A DNA stretch of 46,761 nt, from assembly GCA_030524315.1 (NCBI GenBank), contig JAUNGU010000009.1, forward strand, positions 1-46,761, given 5' to 3'. Positions 8,803 to 17,107 of this stretch are shown piece after piece (within the stretch, counting starts at the first letter, position 1; each line of letters starts with the position of its first letter). The notes below the pieces were generated by a model. It saw only the letters and a program-made list of their open reading frames with translations. It did not search any database and was not told the DNA's origin. Both the position numbers and the translations under genes were made by a program. The DNA comes from Peptococcaceae bacterium (GTDB taxonomy: Bacteria > Bacillota > Peptococcia > Peptococcales > Peptococcaceae).

Positions 8803-8870
8803 GAAACCATAGGGAGCGATAAAGGCTCCGTAAATAACGTAAAGATCAATTTTTAGGAGGAATGTAAATA

Positions 8871-10217
8871 ATGAATGCTTACATGGAACGTGTACTGGAA
8901 GACGTTAAAAAACGTAATGCCAACGAACCTGAATTTCTGCAAACTGTAGAAGAAGTTTTCAAATCCATCGAGGTTGTTGTTGATCAGCATCCTGAATTTG
9001 AAGCCACCAACCTGCTCGGCCGTCTGACCGAACCGGAACGCCAAATCAGCTTCCGTGTCACCTGGGTTGATGACAACGGTGAAGTTCACGTCAACCGCGG
9101 CTATCGTGTACAGTTCAATGGCGCTATCGGGCCTTACAAGGGCGGTCTGCGCTTCCATCCTTCTGTTTATATCGGTATCATCAAATTCCTGGGCTTTGAA
9201 CAGATCTTCAAAAACGCACTGACCGGTCTTCCTATCGGCGGCGGCAAGGGCGGCTCTGACTTCGACCCACGCGGCAAGAGCGACAACGAAATCATGCGTT
9301 TCTGCCAGGCTTTCATGACCGAGCTCTATCGTCACATTGGTCCTAATGTCGACGTTCCTGCTGGGGACATCGGTGTTGGCGGCCGTGAAATCGGCTTCCT
9401 CTATGGCCAGTATCGCCGCATCCGTGGCGCCTTCGAAAACGGCGTTCTCACCGGCAAGGGCATGAGCTACGGCGGCTCCCTGATCCGTCCGGAAGCCACC
9501 GGCTTCGGCGCTGTATACTTCGCTGATGCTGTCATGAAGCATTGCGGCGACACCCTCGAAGGCAAGACCGTTTCCGTCTCCGGCTTCGGTAACGTTGCTT
9601 GGGGCGTTTGCTTGAAGATGACCGAAGCTGGCGCCAAGGTTGTCACCCTCTCTGGCCCAGATGGCTACATCTACGATCCAGACGGCATCAACACCGACGA
9701 AAAGATTTCCTACCTCCTCGAAATGCGTGCTTCCGGCCGCGACAAGGTTCAGGATTACGCTGACAAGTTTGGTGTCAAGTTCTATCCAGGTGAAAAGCCA
9801 TGGGGCGTCAAGGTTGACATTGCAATGCCATCCGCTACCCAAAACGACGTCAACATGGACGAAGCCAAGAAGATCGTTGCCAACGGCGTCAAGTACTACA
9901 TCGAAGTTGCCAACATGCCTACTACCAACGATGCAATGGAATACATCCAGAGCCAGGGCGTCATCATGGCTCCATCCAAGGCTGTAAACGCCGGTGGTGT
10001 TGGTGTATCCGCACTCGAAATGAGCCAGAACTCCGAACGTCTCTTCTGGACCGAAGAAGAAGTCGACGGCAAGCTCCGTGCCATCATGAAAACCATCCAT
10101 GACAACTCTGCAGCCGCTGCTGAAAAGTACGGCCTGGGCTACAACCTCGTTGCCGGTGCCAACATCGCTGGCTTCCTGAAGGTTTCCGAAGCCATGATGG
10201 AACAGGGCATCATCTAA
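8871..10217 (+). CDS. gdhA: Glutamate dehydrogenase, hexameric NADP-type family
   Basis: A 448-aa cytoplasmic enzyme interconverting glutamate with 2-oxoglutarate and ammonium. The length and sequence fit the 50-kDa hexameric class. The substrate domain holds the catalytic-lysine motif PIGGGKGGSDFDPRGKS and the DVPAGDIGVGGREIG segment; the dinucleotide domain carries SVSGFGNVAWG. Family resemblance favours NADP(H), but cofactor choice cannot be proven by eye. The ATG at 8871 follows a strong TTAGGAGGAA site. It is monocistronic between its own consensus promoter and terminator. Next to two amino-acid permeases it may serve glutamate catabolism or ammonium assimilation. Confidence 0.96.
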   Translation: MNAYMERVLEDVKKRNANEPEFLQTVEEVFKSIEVVVDQHPEFEATNLLGRLTEPERQISFRVTWVDDNGEVHVNRGYRVQFNGAIGPYKGGLRFHPSVYIGIIKFLGFEQIFKNALTGLPIGGGKGGSDFDPRGKSDNEIMRFCQAFMTELYRHIGPNVDVPAGDIGVGGREIGFLYGQYRRIRGAFENGVLTGKGMSYGGSLIRPEATGFGAVYFADAVMKHCGDTLEGKTVSVSGFGNVAWGVCLKMTEAGAKVVTLSGPDGYIYDPDGINTDEKISYLLEMRASGRDKVQDYADKFGVKFYPGEKPWGVKVDIAMPSATQNDVNMDEAKKIVANGVKYYIEVANMPTTNDAMEYIQSQGVIMAPSKAVNAGGVGVSALEMSQNSERLFWTEEEVDGKLRAIMKTIHDNSAAAAEKYGLGYNLVAGANIAGFLKVSEAMMEQGII

Positions 10218-10236
10218 TTACAATCACACAGCCATC

Positions 10237-10268
10237 AAAAGCAGGTGCAAATGCGCACCTGCTTTTTT
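10237..10268 (+). terminator. Terminator of gdhA
   Basis: AAAAGCAGGTGC and GCACCTGCTTTT form a perfect stem followed by further T. Confidence 0.9.
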
Positions 10269-10366
10269 TATTTGCCCACTTTACACAAGCTTCATGCGAC
10301 TGACACAGGATTTTCACGCCGCTGTGTTAAAATGAGGCAAAAAGGAATGAAAGAAGGGATGCATCA

Positions 10367-11026
10367 TTGAAACTCAAATTTGAAACCGTCAAGGACAACA
10401 AGACCATCTGCACCTACATCGAAAAGGCCGACCGCACTCTGGCAGGCATGGGCTTTACCGAGCACAGCTTTGCCCACGTGACCCATGTGGCGTCGGTGGC
10501 GGGCAAGCTCCTCAAGGACCTCGGCTACAAAAAGCACGACATCGAGCTGGCGCGGGTGGCAGGCTATATGCACGACATTGGCAACGTCGTCAATCGCCAC
10601 GACCACGCTCAGACCGGGGCGCTCATGGCGATGCGCATTCTTGACCACCTCGGCGCTTGCGACGAGGACGTGGCGGCGGTCATCACTGCCATCGGCAACC
10701 ACGACGAGCCCAACGCCTACCCCGTCGACGCCATCACCGCGGCGATCATCATCGCCGACAAGACCGACGTGCGTCAGACCCGCGTGCGCAACAAGGACCA
10801 GACGGCCTTTGACATTCACGACCGCGTCAATTACGCCGTCAAGCAGAGCAGCATCAGCGTCGAAAACGGCCACCTCATTGAGGCGCGCCTCAAGCTTGAC
10901 AAGAGCGTCTGCTCGGTGATGGATTATTTCGAGATTTTTCTCGAGCGCATGGTGCTCTGTCGCAAGGCTGCCGAGACCCTCGGCTGTGAATTTGCGCTGG
11001 TCATCAACAAGGAACGCGTCATCTGA
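10367..11026 (+). CDS. HD-domain phosphohydrolase
   Basis: A 219-aa cytoplasmic HD-superfamily protein. Metal ligands are visible in the order expected for the fold: His in HSFAHVTHV, the His-Asp pair in GYMHDIGN, further His in NRHDHAQTG, His-Asp in GNHDEP and a late Asp in IADKTD. Such proteins hydrolyse phosphoesters, often nucleotides; the substrate here is not identifiable. The start is TTG at 10367, set by AGAAGGG 8 nt upstream; the nearby ATG at 10359 is out of frame and meets a stop after two codons. It is monocistronic, and a terminator overlaps the stop codon. Confidence 0.8.
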   Translation: MKLKFETVKDNKTICTYIEKADRTLAGMGFTEHSFAHVTHVASVAGKLLKDLGYKKHDIELARVAGYMHDIGNVVNRHDHAQTGALMAMRILDHLGACDEDVAAVITAIGNHDEPNAYPVDAITAAIIIADKTDVRQTRVRNKDQTAFDIHDRVNYAVKQSSISVENGHLIEARLKLDKSVCSVMDYFEIFLERMVLCRKAAETLGCEFALVINKERVI

Positions 11027-11045
11027 GGATGGGCGCGTTTTTTTG
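11013..11045 (+). terminator. Terminator overlapping the end of the HD gene
   Basis: AACGCG (11013-11018, inside the last codons) pairs with CGCGTT (11034-11039), followed by T. Confidence 0.6.
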
Positions 11046-11065
11046 TGGCGCGAGTTAGCCGCCGC

Positions 11066-11094
11066 TTGCTAATTGCAAAATCCCATATTATAAT
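11066..11094 (+). promoter_or_regulatory. Promoter of the LigB-family gene
   Basis: TTGCTA (11066-11071) and TATAAT (11089-11094) are 17 bp apart. Confidence 0.7.
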
Positions 11095-11128
11095 AGGATT
11101 ATTGACAATACGCAAGGGGATGACTCCT

Positions 11129-11902
11129 ATGGAAAAATATAAAAAAGCGCCGGTGCTCTTTGTCGGCCACGGCTCGCCGATGGTCGCCATCGAAGATAGC
11201 CCAGCCCGCGCCGGCATGTGGAACATGGGCAAGCGGCTCGACCCGCCGCGGGCGATTCTCGTCATGTCGGCCCATTGGATGACCGAGGGCCTCAAGATTC
11301 GCACCGCCGCCGACAATCCCAAAATTGACGACATGTACGGTTTCCCCATGGCCCTCTACGAGGTTCGCTACAATCCGCCGGCAGATCCTGCCCTCGCCGA
11401 AAAAATCCTCCGCCATCTCGGCGGCGAGGCCGAGGTCGACAACAGCTGGGGCATGGACCACGGCGCCTGGACGGTGCTCTGCAACATGTTCCCCGAGGCC
11501 GACGTGCCCGTGATCATGATGAGCACGCCGATCAACTACCCACCGGCGAAAATGATTTCCCTGGGCCGTCGCCTGCGCAAATTTGTCGACCAGGGCGTCA
11601 TGTTTCTCGCCAGCGGCAACGTCGTCCACAACCTGAACCTCGTGAAAAGGCGCATGGCAGGCAAGGGCGAGGATTGGGCCGTGGAGTTTGACACCTACGT
11701 CAAAAATGCCGTTGTTAAGGGCGACGAGGCCAAGCTCCTGGCCGCCAGTGACCATCCCGACTTCCTCAAGGCCGTCTACACCACCGACCATTTTTGGCCC
11801 CTCTACACCGCCTTCGGCGCAGGCACCGGCCGCCCCGTCAAGGTCTGGAACCACAGCTTCGACATGGGGGCGCTGTCGATGACGTCCTATCTTTTCAAAT
11901 AA
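11129..11902 (+). CDS. LigB/DODA-family extradiol dioxygenase-like protein
   Basis: A 257-aa protein of the class III extradiol dioxygenase (LigB) superfamily, closest in style to bacterial YgiD/DODA proteins. Metal-site residues seen include His14 in VGHGSPM, the His of MSAHWMTEG and the His of ASGNVVHNL; SWGMDHGAWTVL is a family signature. Characterised relatives open catechol-type rings with O2, which sits poorly with the anaerobic gene content around it, so the in vivo reaction is uncertain. ATG 11129 is preferred over ATG 11120 because AAGGGGA lies 8 nt before it but would abut the earlier codon. It is monocistronic and convergent with the MFS gene. Confidence 0.8.
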   Translation: MEKYKKAPVLFVGHGSPMVAIEDSPARAGMWNMGKRLDPPRAILVMSAHWMTEGLKIRTAADNPKIDDMYGFPMALYEVRYNPPADPALAEKILRHLGGEAEVDNSWGMDHGAWTVLCNMFPEADVPVIMMSTPINYPPAKMISLGRRLRKFVDQGVMFLASGNVVHNLNLVKRRMAGKGEDWAVEFDTYVKNAVVKGDEAKLLAASDHPDFLKAVYTTDHFWPLYTAFGAGTGRPVKVWNHSFDMGALSMTSYLFK

Positions 11903-11906
11903 ACGC

Positions 11907-11958
11907 AAACGACCGCCACAGATTTGTACGTGCAAACCTGTGGCGGTCGTTTTTTTTA
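11907..11958. terminator. Strong terminator between the LigB-like and MFS genes
   Basis: Perfect 15-bp arms AAACGACCGCCACAG and CTGTGGCGGTCGTTT enclose a 16-nt loop and are followed on the plus strand by a T-tract that overlaps the MFS stop codon. Confidence 0.9.
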
Positions 11959-13167
11959 TTTGCCTTCGCGCCGCGCGAGGATGCGTGGGGCGGTTTCCTT
12001 GAGAAAGAGGAGGCCGAGGATGACGGCTAGGGGTAGGGCGGCGAGGACGAGCATGACGTGGCTGGTACCGAGGGTCCCGGCAAGGACACCGGCGAGGACG
12101 GGCGCGAGGACGCCGCCGACAAATTCACCGCAGGCAGGCGTAAAGGAGGTGGCGGTGGCGACGAGGTGGGGTGGCACCGATTCGCTAGGGACGACGGAGT
12201 TGAGAATGGCCATGGCGCCGGACATGAAGCAGGCGGCGACGGCCAGCGCCAAGGTTTGGCCCAGGGCAGGCATTGGCACAAAGACGAAGGCGGCAAAGCT
12301 TGCGGTGCCGATGACGACGGCCAGAAGGGCGGTGGTTTTGCGGCCGAGGCGGTCAGAAATGCTAGGCGCAGCAAATTCGCCAATGAAGCCGCCGGAGCCA
12401 AAGCCTGCAAAAATCGCCCCGGCAGCCACCGCCGAGAGGCTCCGCGCCTCCATGAGATAAAGAATGGTGTAGGCGGCGGTGGTGAAGTACCACATCATCA
12501 TCAGACAGGCGAGAATCGTCGAGAGGACGACGTTGCGATAGCCAAAGAGCAGGCAAAAGCTCGGCTTCTCCTCCTCGCTTTCCGGCGCAGGTACGTGGGG
12601 AATCGGCCGTCCGAGGAGGGCGATGAGAAGCGCCACGACGATGATCAGCCCGCCCATGATGGCGTAGCAGCCCTGCCAGCCGGCGCTTGTCGCGCCCAGG
12701 CGCGTGAACACCAGCGAGCCAATGGCTGAGCCGATGAGGGTGAAGGCCGATTGGCTCGCGCCAAAAAAGAGGCCGCGATTTTTGGGATCGCTGTGGGCCA
12801 CGAGAAAAGAAAAGCTTGGCGACACCACCGTGCCGCAGCCAAAGCCTGCAATCGCAGTACAAATATAGAGCAGCGCCACGGAATGGTCCAGTGAGAGCGC
12901 CGCCAGCGCCGCCCCGCCAAGGAGCATCCCCGGGGCAATGACGCGAATCTGGCCGATGCGCGCCGCCAGCGGGCCGCAAATGAGAATCGAGAGGGTCCAA
13001 AAAAATGCCAGGGTGCCGGTGAGATAGCCATTGTGAGCAGTGCCCAGGGCGAAATCCTCGGAAAAATATGGAAACAGAAAGGCCACGCAGTTGTGCGCCA
13101 GCCCGGCAAAGCCCCAGGCCAGCACCATCATGAGCAGCGCCCGCCACTGAAATCGATAAGGTGTCAT
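11956..13167 (-). CDS. MFS transporter
   Basis: A 403-aa, 12-helix major facilitator superfamily protein. The first half has the loop 2-3 signature region ARIGQIRV, and the second half its counterpart DRLGRKTTAL, with a charged central loop (PAPESEEEKPS) between helices 6 and 7. The substrate is unknown. The ATG at 13167 is chosen over an in-frame TTG two codons earlier because GGAAGGAG is 8 nt from the ATG. It is the last gene of the run arylsulfotransferase, DASS transporter, MFS on the minus strand, separated from the DASS gene by 57 nt holding a hairpin with a short T run. Confidence 0.9.
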   Translation of the reverse strand: MTPYRFQWRALLMMVLAWGFAGLAHNCVAFLFPYFSEDFALGTAHNGYLTGTLAFFWTLSILICGPLAARIGQIRVIAPGMLLGGAALAALSLDHSVALLYICTAIAGFGCGTVVSPSFSFLVAHSDPKNRGLFFGASQSAFTLIGSAIGSLVFTRLGATSAGWQGCYAIMGGLIIVVALLIALLGRPIPHVPAPESEEEKPSFCLLFGYRNVVLSTILACLMMMWYFTTAAYTILYLMEARSLSAVAAGAIFAGFGSGGFIGEFAAPSISDRLGRKTTALLAVVIGTASFAAFVFVPMPALGQTLALAVAACFMSGAMAILNSVVPSESVPPHLVATATSFTPACGEFVGGVLAPVLAGVLAGTLGTSHVMLVLAALPLAVILGLLFLKETAPRILARREGK

Positions 13168-13185
13168 TGACAAGTCTCCTTCCCC

Positions 13186-13217
13186 AAAAAGCCATGCGCA
13201 CCCGAAGGCGGCATGGC
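13186..13217 (-). terminator. Stem-loop between DASS and MFS genes
   Basis: GCCATGC (13191-13197) and GCATGGC (13211-13217) pair, and on the minus strand five T follow. It may be a partial terminator, reducing read-through into the MFS gene. Confidence 0.6.
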
Positions 13218-13224
13218 GCGTGTG

Positions 13225-14625
13225 TTAATGAATGTAAATCATGTCCATGAGGCTCCAGTATGGAATCAGGAGCGCAAAGACGAGGATGAAATTGAGGACG
13301 ATTTTGACAGCCATCGCCCGTACAAAATGCTTCATCTTGATCATGCCAAAGGCAAAGACCAACAGATACAGCGCATATTCGTATGGGAAGACAATTTGGT
13401 CGAGGCCACTGGTGATAACAAAGTAGAGGGTTGTTGGGTCGATGCCGAGGTTGATGGCGATTTCTGTCAGCGGCTGGGTGAAGGCGGCCATCATTGCCAG
13501 CGGCGTGAGCAGGAAGTTGCAAAGGAAGAACAGCAGCCAGACAAAGAGGAAGAACACATAGTAGCTCTTGCCTTCGAGGACCGGCAGGGCCATGTTGGAA
13601 ATCATTTCGCCGACGCCCAGGCTCCCGGCGACATTGCCGATGGACAAGCAGCCAGCAATGAAGAAAATAAAGCCCCAGTTGATTTTGTAGACGTCCTTGC
13701 TCGAGACAAGGTCAATCCCCGGTACAAAGCTCAGGCAAGGAATCAGTGCAAAGAGCCAGCCCGGTTCAAGACCCGTGAGACTTGAGGTGACCAGGAGCAC
13801 AAAGAGGACGAGGGTGACAAAGGCCGCTTTTTTCTCGTCGGTGCTCATCTTACCCATTTTGGCGAGCTCACTCTGAAAATAATCCTTGCCGTTGATGTGG
13901 CCCTCAGGCTTGAACATGATCAAGCACATGACGCCCAGCCCCAAGGTGTAGAGCACCATTGGCAGCTGATGGACGATGACCGCAAACCAGCCCATGCTCG
14001 CCGGTCCACCGGCCGATTGGCCCAGACCCAAAAGAATCGCCAGGTTGGAGCTGTAGAGCCAGTTCATTGGCGTCAGCGCCGAAAAGGCCGCGCTCAGCAT
14101 GATCCCCGCCGAGGCCTTCCCCGGCTGCAAATCCAGGGCGCGGCAGACGCCGTAGGCCAAGGCCGCCATCGGAATGATGGCATTGTCCATGATGAAGAGG
14201 TTCATGATGACGCCCGTGAGAATCAGCCCGAGGATGATCCCACGGTAGCTGGCGCCGGTGATAAGAATGCAGTGATAAGCGATGCGGCGCATGAGCTGGG
14301 TTTTTTCGAGGACCAGCGAGAGGATCAGCGCGCCGATCATCATCCATGGCACGTAGTTGGTCCAGGCAGCAAAGACGACGCCGCCTTCAGCGAGCCCCGT
14401 CATCACATAGAGCACCGGCAAGGCGATGGCGACACCCGTCTGTGGCAGAGAATCGGTGGCAAAGGAAATGATGGCAATCAGTGTGATCACCAGAAACAGT
14501 CTGAGCTGGCTGGTGAAAAATTCACTGGTTGGTATGAGAAAAATCAAGAGGGGCAAAAGCACCGTGCAGGCCAGCTTAATGAGCTGGTTTTGGGTTCTGC
14601 CCAAAAATAGCGTTTTCGTAGACAT
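13225..14625 (-). CDS. DASS/SLC13-type anion transporter
   Basis: A 466-aa integral membrane protein with about 11-12 hydrophobic segments, of the divalent anion:Na+ symporter (DASS, CitT/SLC13) superfamily. Conserved features are the helical hairpin with LILTGVIMNLFIMDNAIIPMAAL and the second SLGVGEMISNMALPVL segment, plus the C-terminal ITSGLDQIVFPYEYAL. Known members move dicarboxylates, citrate or sulfate. Its place directly downstream of an arylsulfotransferase-family gene makes a sulfur oxyanion or organosulfate possible (inference). ATG 14625 follows AAAGGGAG. A stem-loop lies in the 76-nt gap to the upstream gene. Confidence 0.85.
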   Translation of the reverse strand: MSTKTLFLGRTQNQLIKLACTVLLPLLIFLIPTSEFFTSQLRLFLVITLIAIISFATDSLPQTGVAIALPVLYVMTGLAEGGVVFAAWTNYVPWMMIGALILSLVLEKTQLMRRIAYHCILITGASYRGIILGLILTGVIMNLFIMDNAIIPMAALAYGVCRALDLQPGKASAGIMLSAAFSALTPMNWLYSSNLAILLGLGQSAGGPASMGWFAVIVHQLPMVLYTLGLGVMCLIMFKPEGHINGKDYFQSELAKMGKMSTDEKKAAFVTLVLFVLLVTSSLTGLEPGWLFALIPCLSFVPGIDLVSSKDVYKINWGFIFFIAGCLSIGNVAGSLGVGEMISNMALPVLEGKSYYVFFLFVWLLFFLCNFLLTPLAMMAAFTQPLTEIAINLGIDPTTLYFVITSGLDQIVFPYEYALYLLVFAFGMIKMKHFVRAMAVKIVLNFILVFALLIPYWSLMDMIYIH

Positions 14626-14653
14626 GTGGCTCTCCCTTTCTTTTTTGAAGGCT

Positions 14654-14685
14654 GTCGAGGCATCGCTTTGCTGCGACGCCTCGAC
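14654..14685 (-). other. Intercistronic stem-loop between arylsulfotransferase and DASS genes
   Basis: GTCGAGGC and GCCTCGAC arms with an inner CGC/GCG pair give a stable hairpin without a T run on the coding strand. It is better suited to mRNA processing or stability than to termination. Confidence 0.6.
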
Positions 14686-14701
14686 GGCGACAATTTCTCA
14701 A

Positions 14702-16165
14702 TTAAAATGCGGCACCTGTTGCTTCTTCGTCTTCACCTTCGGTGACACAGGCGGCCATTTCCGAGGTGTAGCCGGTGGCTTCCGGTACGGTCGTGATATT
14801 TTCGAGCATCCCTTCTGCCGCGCCTGGCACACGGAAGCTCATATTGTCGAGCTGTGCCACTGGCACTTCCTCCGGCGCATCGAGCTGCGGCACATAGTCG
14901 TATGGATAACGGTACGCACGGTAAATGGACGGCGTGCGGCTGAGCTTGTCGAATGGTGCGCGGTATTCCCAGACGATTTCCTTGTCAGGCGTGAGCTCAA
15001 AGAGTCGGCAGAAGCAGCCCTCGGTGATCAGGGTGTTGCCATTTGGCAGGCGCTGAGCGGCGCTGATCAGCTGGCTATAGAAGGTGGTGTTGTTGGTCAG
15101 GCCCATCATTCCGGCATCGCTGTCGCTGCCGACATAGCTCCAAACCACCTTGAGAGAGACGGGATCAATTTCGAGAATGCGCGAGTGGTCACGAATGTCG
15201 ACCTTGGTGCCGTCGGTGCTCATGCGGTCAGGAATACCATAGCCTGCCCAGCCGCCATTGTCAAAGAGGAGAATGTTGCCTTCGCCAGGCAGGCCCTTTG
15301 GAATCATGTGGCAATGGTGCTGACCGATGATCTGGCCGATTTTGCGCAGCTCCTTGCTCGTGGTAAAATCTGGGCCGATCTGCCAAACGATTTTGCCCGT
15401 CTTCTTGTCGGTGATCGCCATAATGTTGGCTTCGCGCGCGTCCCAGATGATGTTGTCGGGATGGAAGCGTTCGTCACCTGCATCGTACCATTTATTTGGC
15501 CCGAGAACGCTCATCGAGTTGATGTGCATCCAGTCGCCGAGCTCGCCGTTTTTGGTGAAATGCTGGTTAGGGTTGCGGAAGAGCACATTTTTCGCCGCCT
15601 GAGAAAAGCCCAGCTCGCGGAAATGCTCGCTGGCGCGCCATTCCCAGACAATGTTGCCATCCCAGTCGACCTCGATGAAAACGTCGTCCAGAAGCTGCTT
15701 GTCGCTGATTTTGTGGTTGTGGATGGTTTCGTGGGTGAGGATCAGCGTGTTGCCGCTGGCCGTTTCGCATTCCATCTCCGGCACATAGTAGCCGACAGGA
15801 TTGCCTGCGCGCTGGTAATCGTGATGCTGACGCGCCATCCACTGGGGGTCGTGGCCCTCGTCCTCCACAAGCTCCTTGTGGTCAAATTTCCAGACGACGT
15901 TGCCGTCCCAGTCGACCTGCACCACGTCTGTCTGATCCTGATAGGAAAATGCCGCATCACGCATGCCCAAGCTGCCCAAGCAATAGCCGCCCTTGAGGAG
16001 CTTGTTTGGAAAGCCTTGCAAATCTTTCCACACCTTGACGACACGACCGTTCATGTCAATGAGAATGGCGCCGACATCTTCAAATGGAAATAGGGTATAG
16101 CCGCTCCATGCCTTTTCCGGATTATAAATCGTTGTACCTGTTGGATATATGGTTGGTCTGCCCAT
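14702..16165 (-). CDS. Arylsulfotransferase (ASST) family protein
   Basis: A 487-aa beta-propeller protein of the arylsulfate sulfotransferase family, which moves a sulfuryl group between phenolic compounds without PAPS. Propeller strands recur as V.VDWDGNVVWK, I.VDWDGNIVWEW, ITDKKTGKIVWQIG and IDPVSLKVVWSYVG. Candidate active-site His lie in DWMHINSM and QHHCHMIPKG. Studied enterobacterial AssT is periplasmic, but this protein shows no signal peptide, so it looks cytoplasmic or uses another route. The C-terminus is acidic and low-complexity. ATG 16165 follows a strong AAGGAGG. It is first in a run with DASS and MFS transporters, under a palindromic site and next to a Crp/Fnr regulator. Confidence 0.85.
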   Translation of the reverse strand: MGRPTIYPTGTTIYNPEKAWSGYTLFPFEDVGAILIDMNGRVVKVWKDLQGFPNKLLKGGYCLGSLGMRDAAFSYQDQTDVVQVDWDGNVVWKFDHKELVEDEGHDPQWMARQHHDYQRAGNPVGYYVPEMECETASGNTLILTHETIHNHKISDKQLLDDVFIEVDWDGNIVWEWRASEHFRELGFSQAAKNVLFRNPNQHFTKNGELGDWMHINSMSVLGPNKWYDAGDERFHPDNIIWDAREANIMAITDKKTGKIVWQIGPDFTTSKELRKIGQIIGQHHCHMIPKGLPGEGNILLFDNGGWAGYGIPDRMSTDGTKVDIRDHSRILEIDPVSLKVVWSYVGSDSDAGMMGLTNNTTFYSQLISAAQRLPNGNTLITEGCFCRLFELTPDKEIVWEYRAPFDKLSRTPSIYRAYRYPYDYVPQLDAPEEVPVAQLDNMSFRVPGAAEGMLENITTVPEATGYTSEMAACVTEGEDEEATGAAF

Positions 16166-16227
16166 GATAAGGACCTCCTTGTGTTTTCTTATAAATACAG
16201 TTTATAGATTCCATTGAAAACTGACCA

Positions 16228-16239
16228 TAACGGCCGTTA
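16228..16239 (-). promoter_or_regulatory. 12-bp perfect palindrome upstream of the ASST gene
   Basis: TAACGGCCGTTA lies in the short gap between the crp-like gene terminator and the ASST gene. If TATAAA (minus strand, 16206-16201) is the -10, the palindrome is centred near -39, close to the class II activator position. It is a candidate site for the adjacent Crp/Fnr protein; the sequence is not the classical CRP or FNR box. Confidence 0.5.
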
Positions 16240-16250
16240 AACTTTTGCAA

Positions 16251-16281
16251 AAAAAATCCGCCGTCTCTACAGAGACGACGG
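16251..16281 (-). terminator. Terminator of the Crp/Fnr-family gene
   Basis: CCGCCGTCTCT and AGAGACGACGG pair with one mismatch; on the minus strand a run of eight T follows. Confidence 0.85.
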
Positions 16282-16287
16282 AAATCT

Positions 16288-16941
16288 TCAATCGTATTTG
16301 ATTTTTCGCTTGCCATTAGCGATGGCCTTGAGCTCAGCAATATTAGTAAGACAGAGGCCGTGGGTGGAGCGGGTCACAAAGCCTTCGCGTTGCAAACAAG
16401 CAATAATGCGCGAGACAGTGACGCTGTGAGCGTCGATATATTTGGCGAGCTCGACGTTGGAATATTTCTTGGCCAAGAGAGAGCCTTCGGGCCGTTCCTC
16501 ACTGTGCAGGAGCAAAAATTCACAGAGCCTGGCGGGTGCAGACACTTCTGCTTGTTTATGCCTATCCTCAACCTCATCAAATAATGCAAGGCACATAATC
16601 AGTGCTTCTTCAAGGAGGATTGGATGCGCGCGCAGATACGCCTTACACACCTCAACTGGAATGCGATAACAAATACAGTCATTCTCAGCGATAAAATCAT
16701 CAGGGCTGATATTACCATATTTTGCATCATAGATACCCAAGAGCCCCACAATCGAGCCGGTGATTTTGCCGCTTTCTTTGATGGTCATGATCATCACCGA
16801 GCCTTCGGCGGTGACCACCTCGCGCTTGACGGTGCCGCGAATGAGATAATAGACGTAGGGCATCGCCTCGCCGCGACGAATCAGCACCTCTCGCGGCGCA
16901 AAGCGGCAAGTTTCCACCCCTGGCAAATGGCGAAATGGCAT
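16288..16941 (-). CDS. Crp/Fnr-family transcriptional regulator
   Basis: A 217-aa regulator: N-terminal cupin-like effector domain (about 10-120), long dimer helix, and C-terminal winged helix with recognition region YSNVELAKYIDAHSVTVSRIIACLQREGFV. The N-terminal cysteine cluster of FNR is absent, so it probably senses a small ligand. The start is set at ATG 16941, directly after AAAGGAGGTGCGCC; the frame stays open about 190 nt upstream but that stretch contains a terminator and promoter. It sits between the isl operon and the ASST operon, all on the minus strand, and is the likely regulator of one or both (inference). Confidence 0.88.
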   Translation of the reverse strand: MPFRHLPGVETCRFAPREVLIRRGEAMPYVYYLIRGTVKREVVTAEGSVMIMTIKESGKITGSIVGLLGIYDAKYGNISPDDFIAENDCICYRIPVEVCKAYLRAHPILLEEALIMCLALFDEVEDRHKQAEVSAPARLCEFLLLHSEERPEGSLLAKKYSNVELAKYIDAHSVTVSRIIACLQREGFVTRSTHGLCLTNIAELKAIANGKRKIKYD

Positions 16942-16981
16942 GGCGCACCTCCTTTGTATCGACAACCAGTCATTTTCCTTC

Positions 16982-16990
16982 ATTATAACA
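16982..16990 (-). promoter_or_regulatory. Extended -10 promoter of the Crp/Fnr gene
   Basis: On the minus strand TGTTATAAT gives a TGn extension plus a perfect TATAAT. No good -35 is seen, as expected for an extended -10 promoter. The leader is about 35 nt. Confidence 0.6.
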
Positions 16991-17031
16991 TGACGCCCAC
17001 AGGCAAATGGTGAGACAACTCGCGCCCACGC

Positions 17032-17071
17032 AAAAAAACCGCACAGCCATCGCTCTGCGACAGCCATGCGG
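17032..17071 (-). terminator. Terminator ahead of the Crp/Fnr promoter
   Basis: On the minus strand CCGCA, TGGCTG and TCGC pair (with wobbles) to GCGA, TGGCTG and TGCGG around an AGA loop, followed by seven T. It separates the Crp/Fnr gene from upstream transcription. Confidence 0.75.
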
Positions 17072-17107
17072 CGGGATTGGGTGCAGCGATCACCCTCGGG
17101 ATGAATA

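Noticed and set aside
12058-12729. Plus-strand frame over the MFS gene
   Set aside because: Antisense to a clear 12-helix transporter; low-complexity Gly/Asp/Ala composition.
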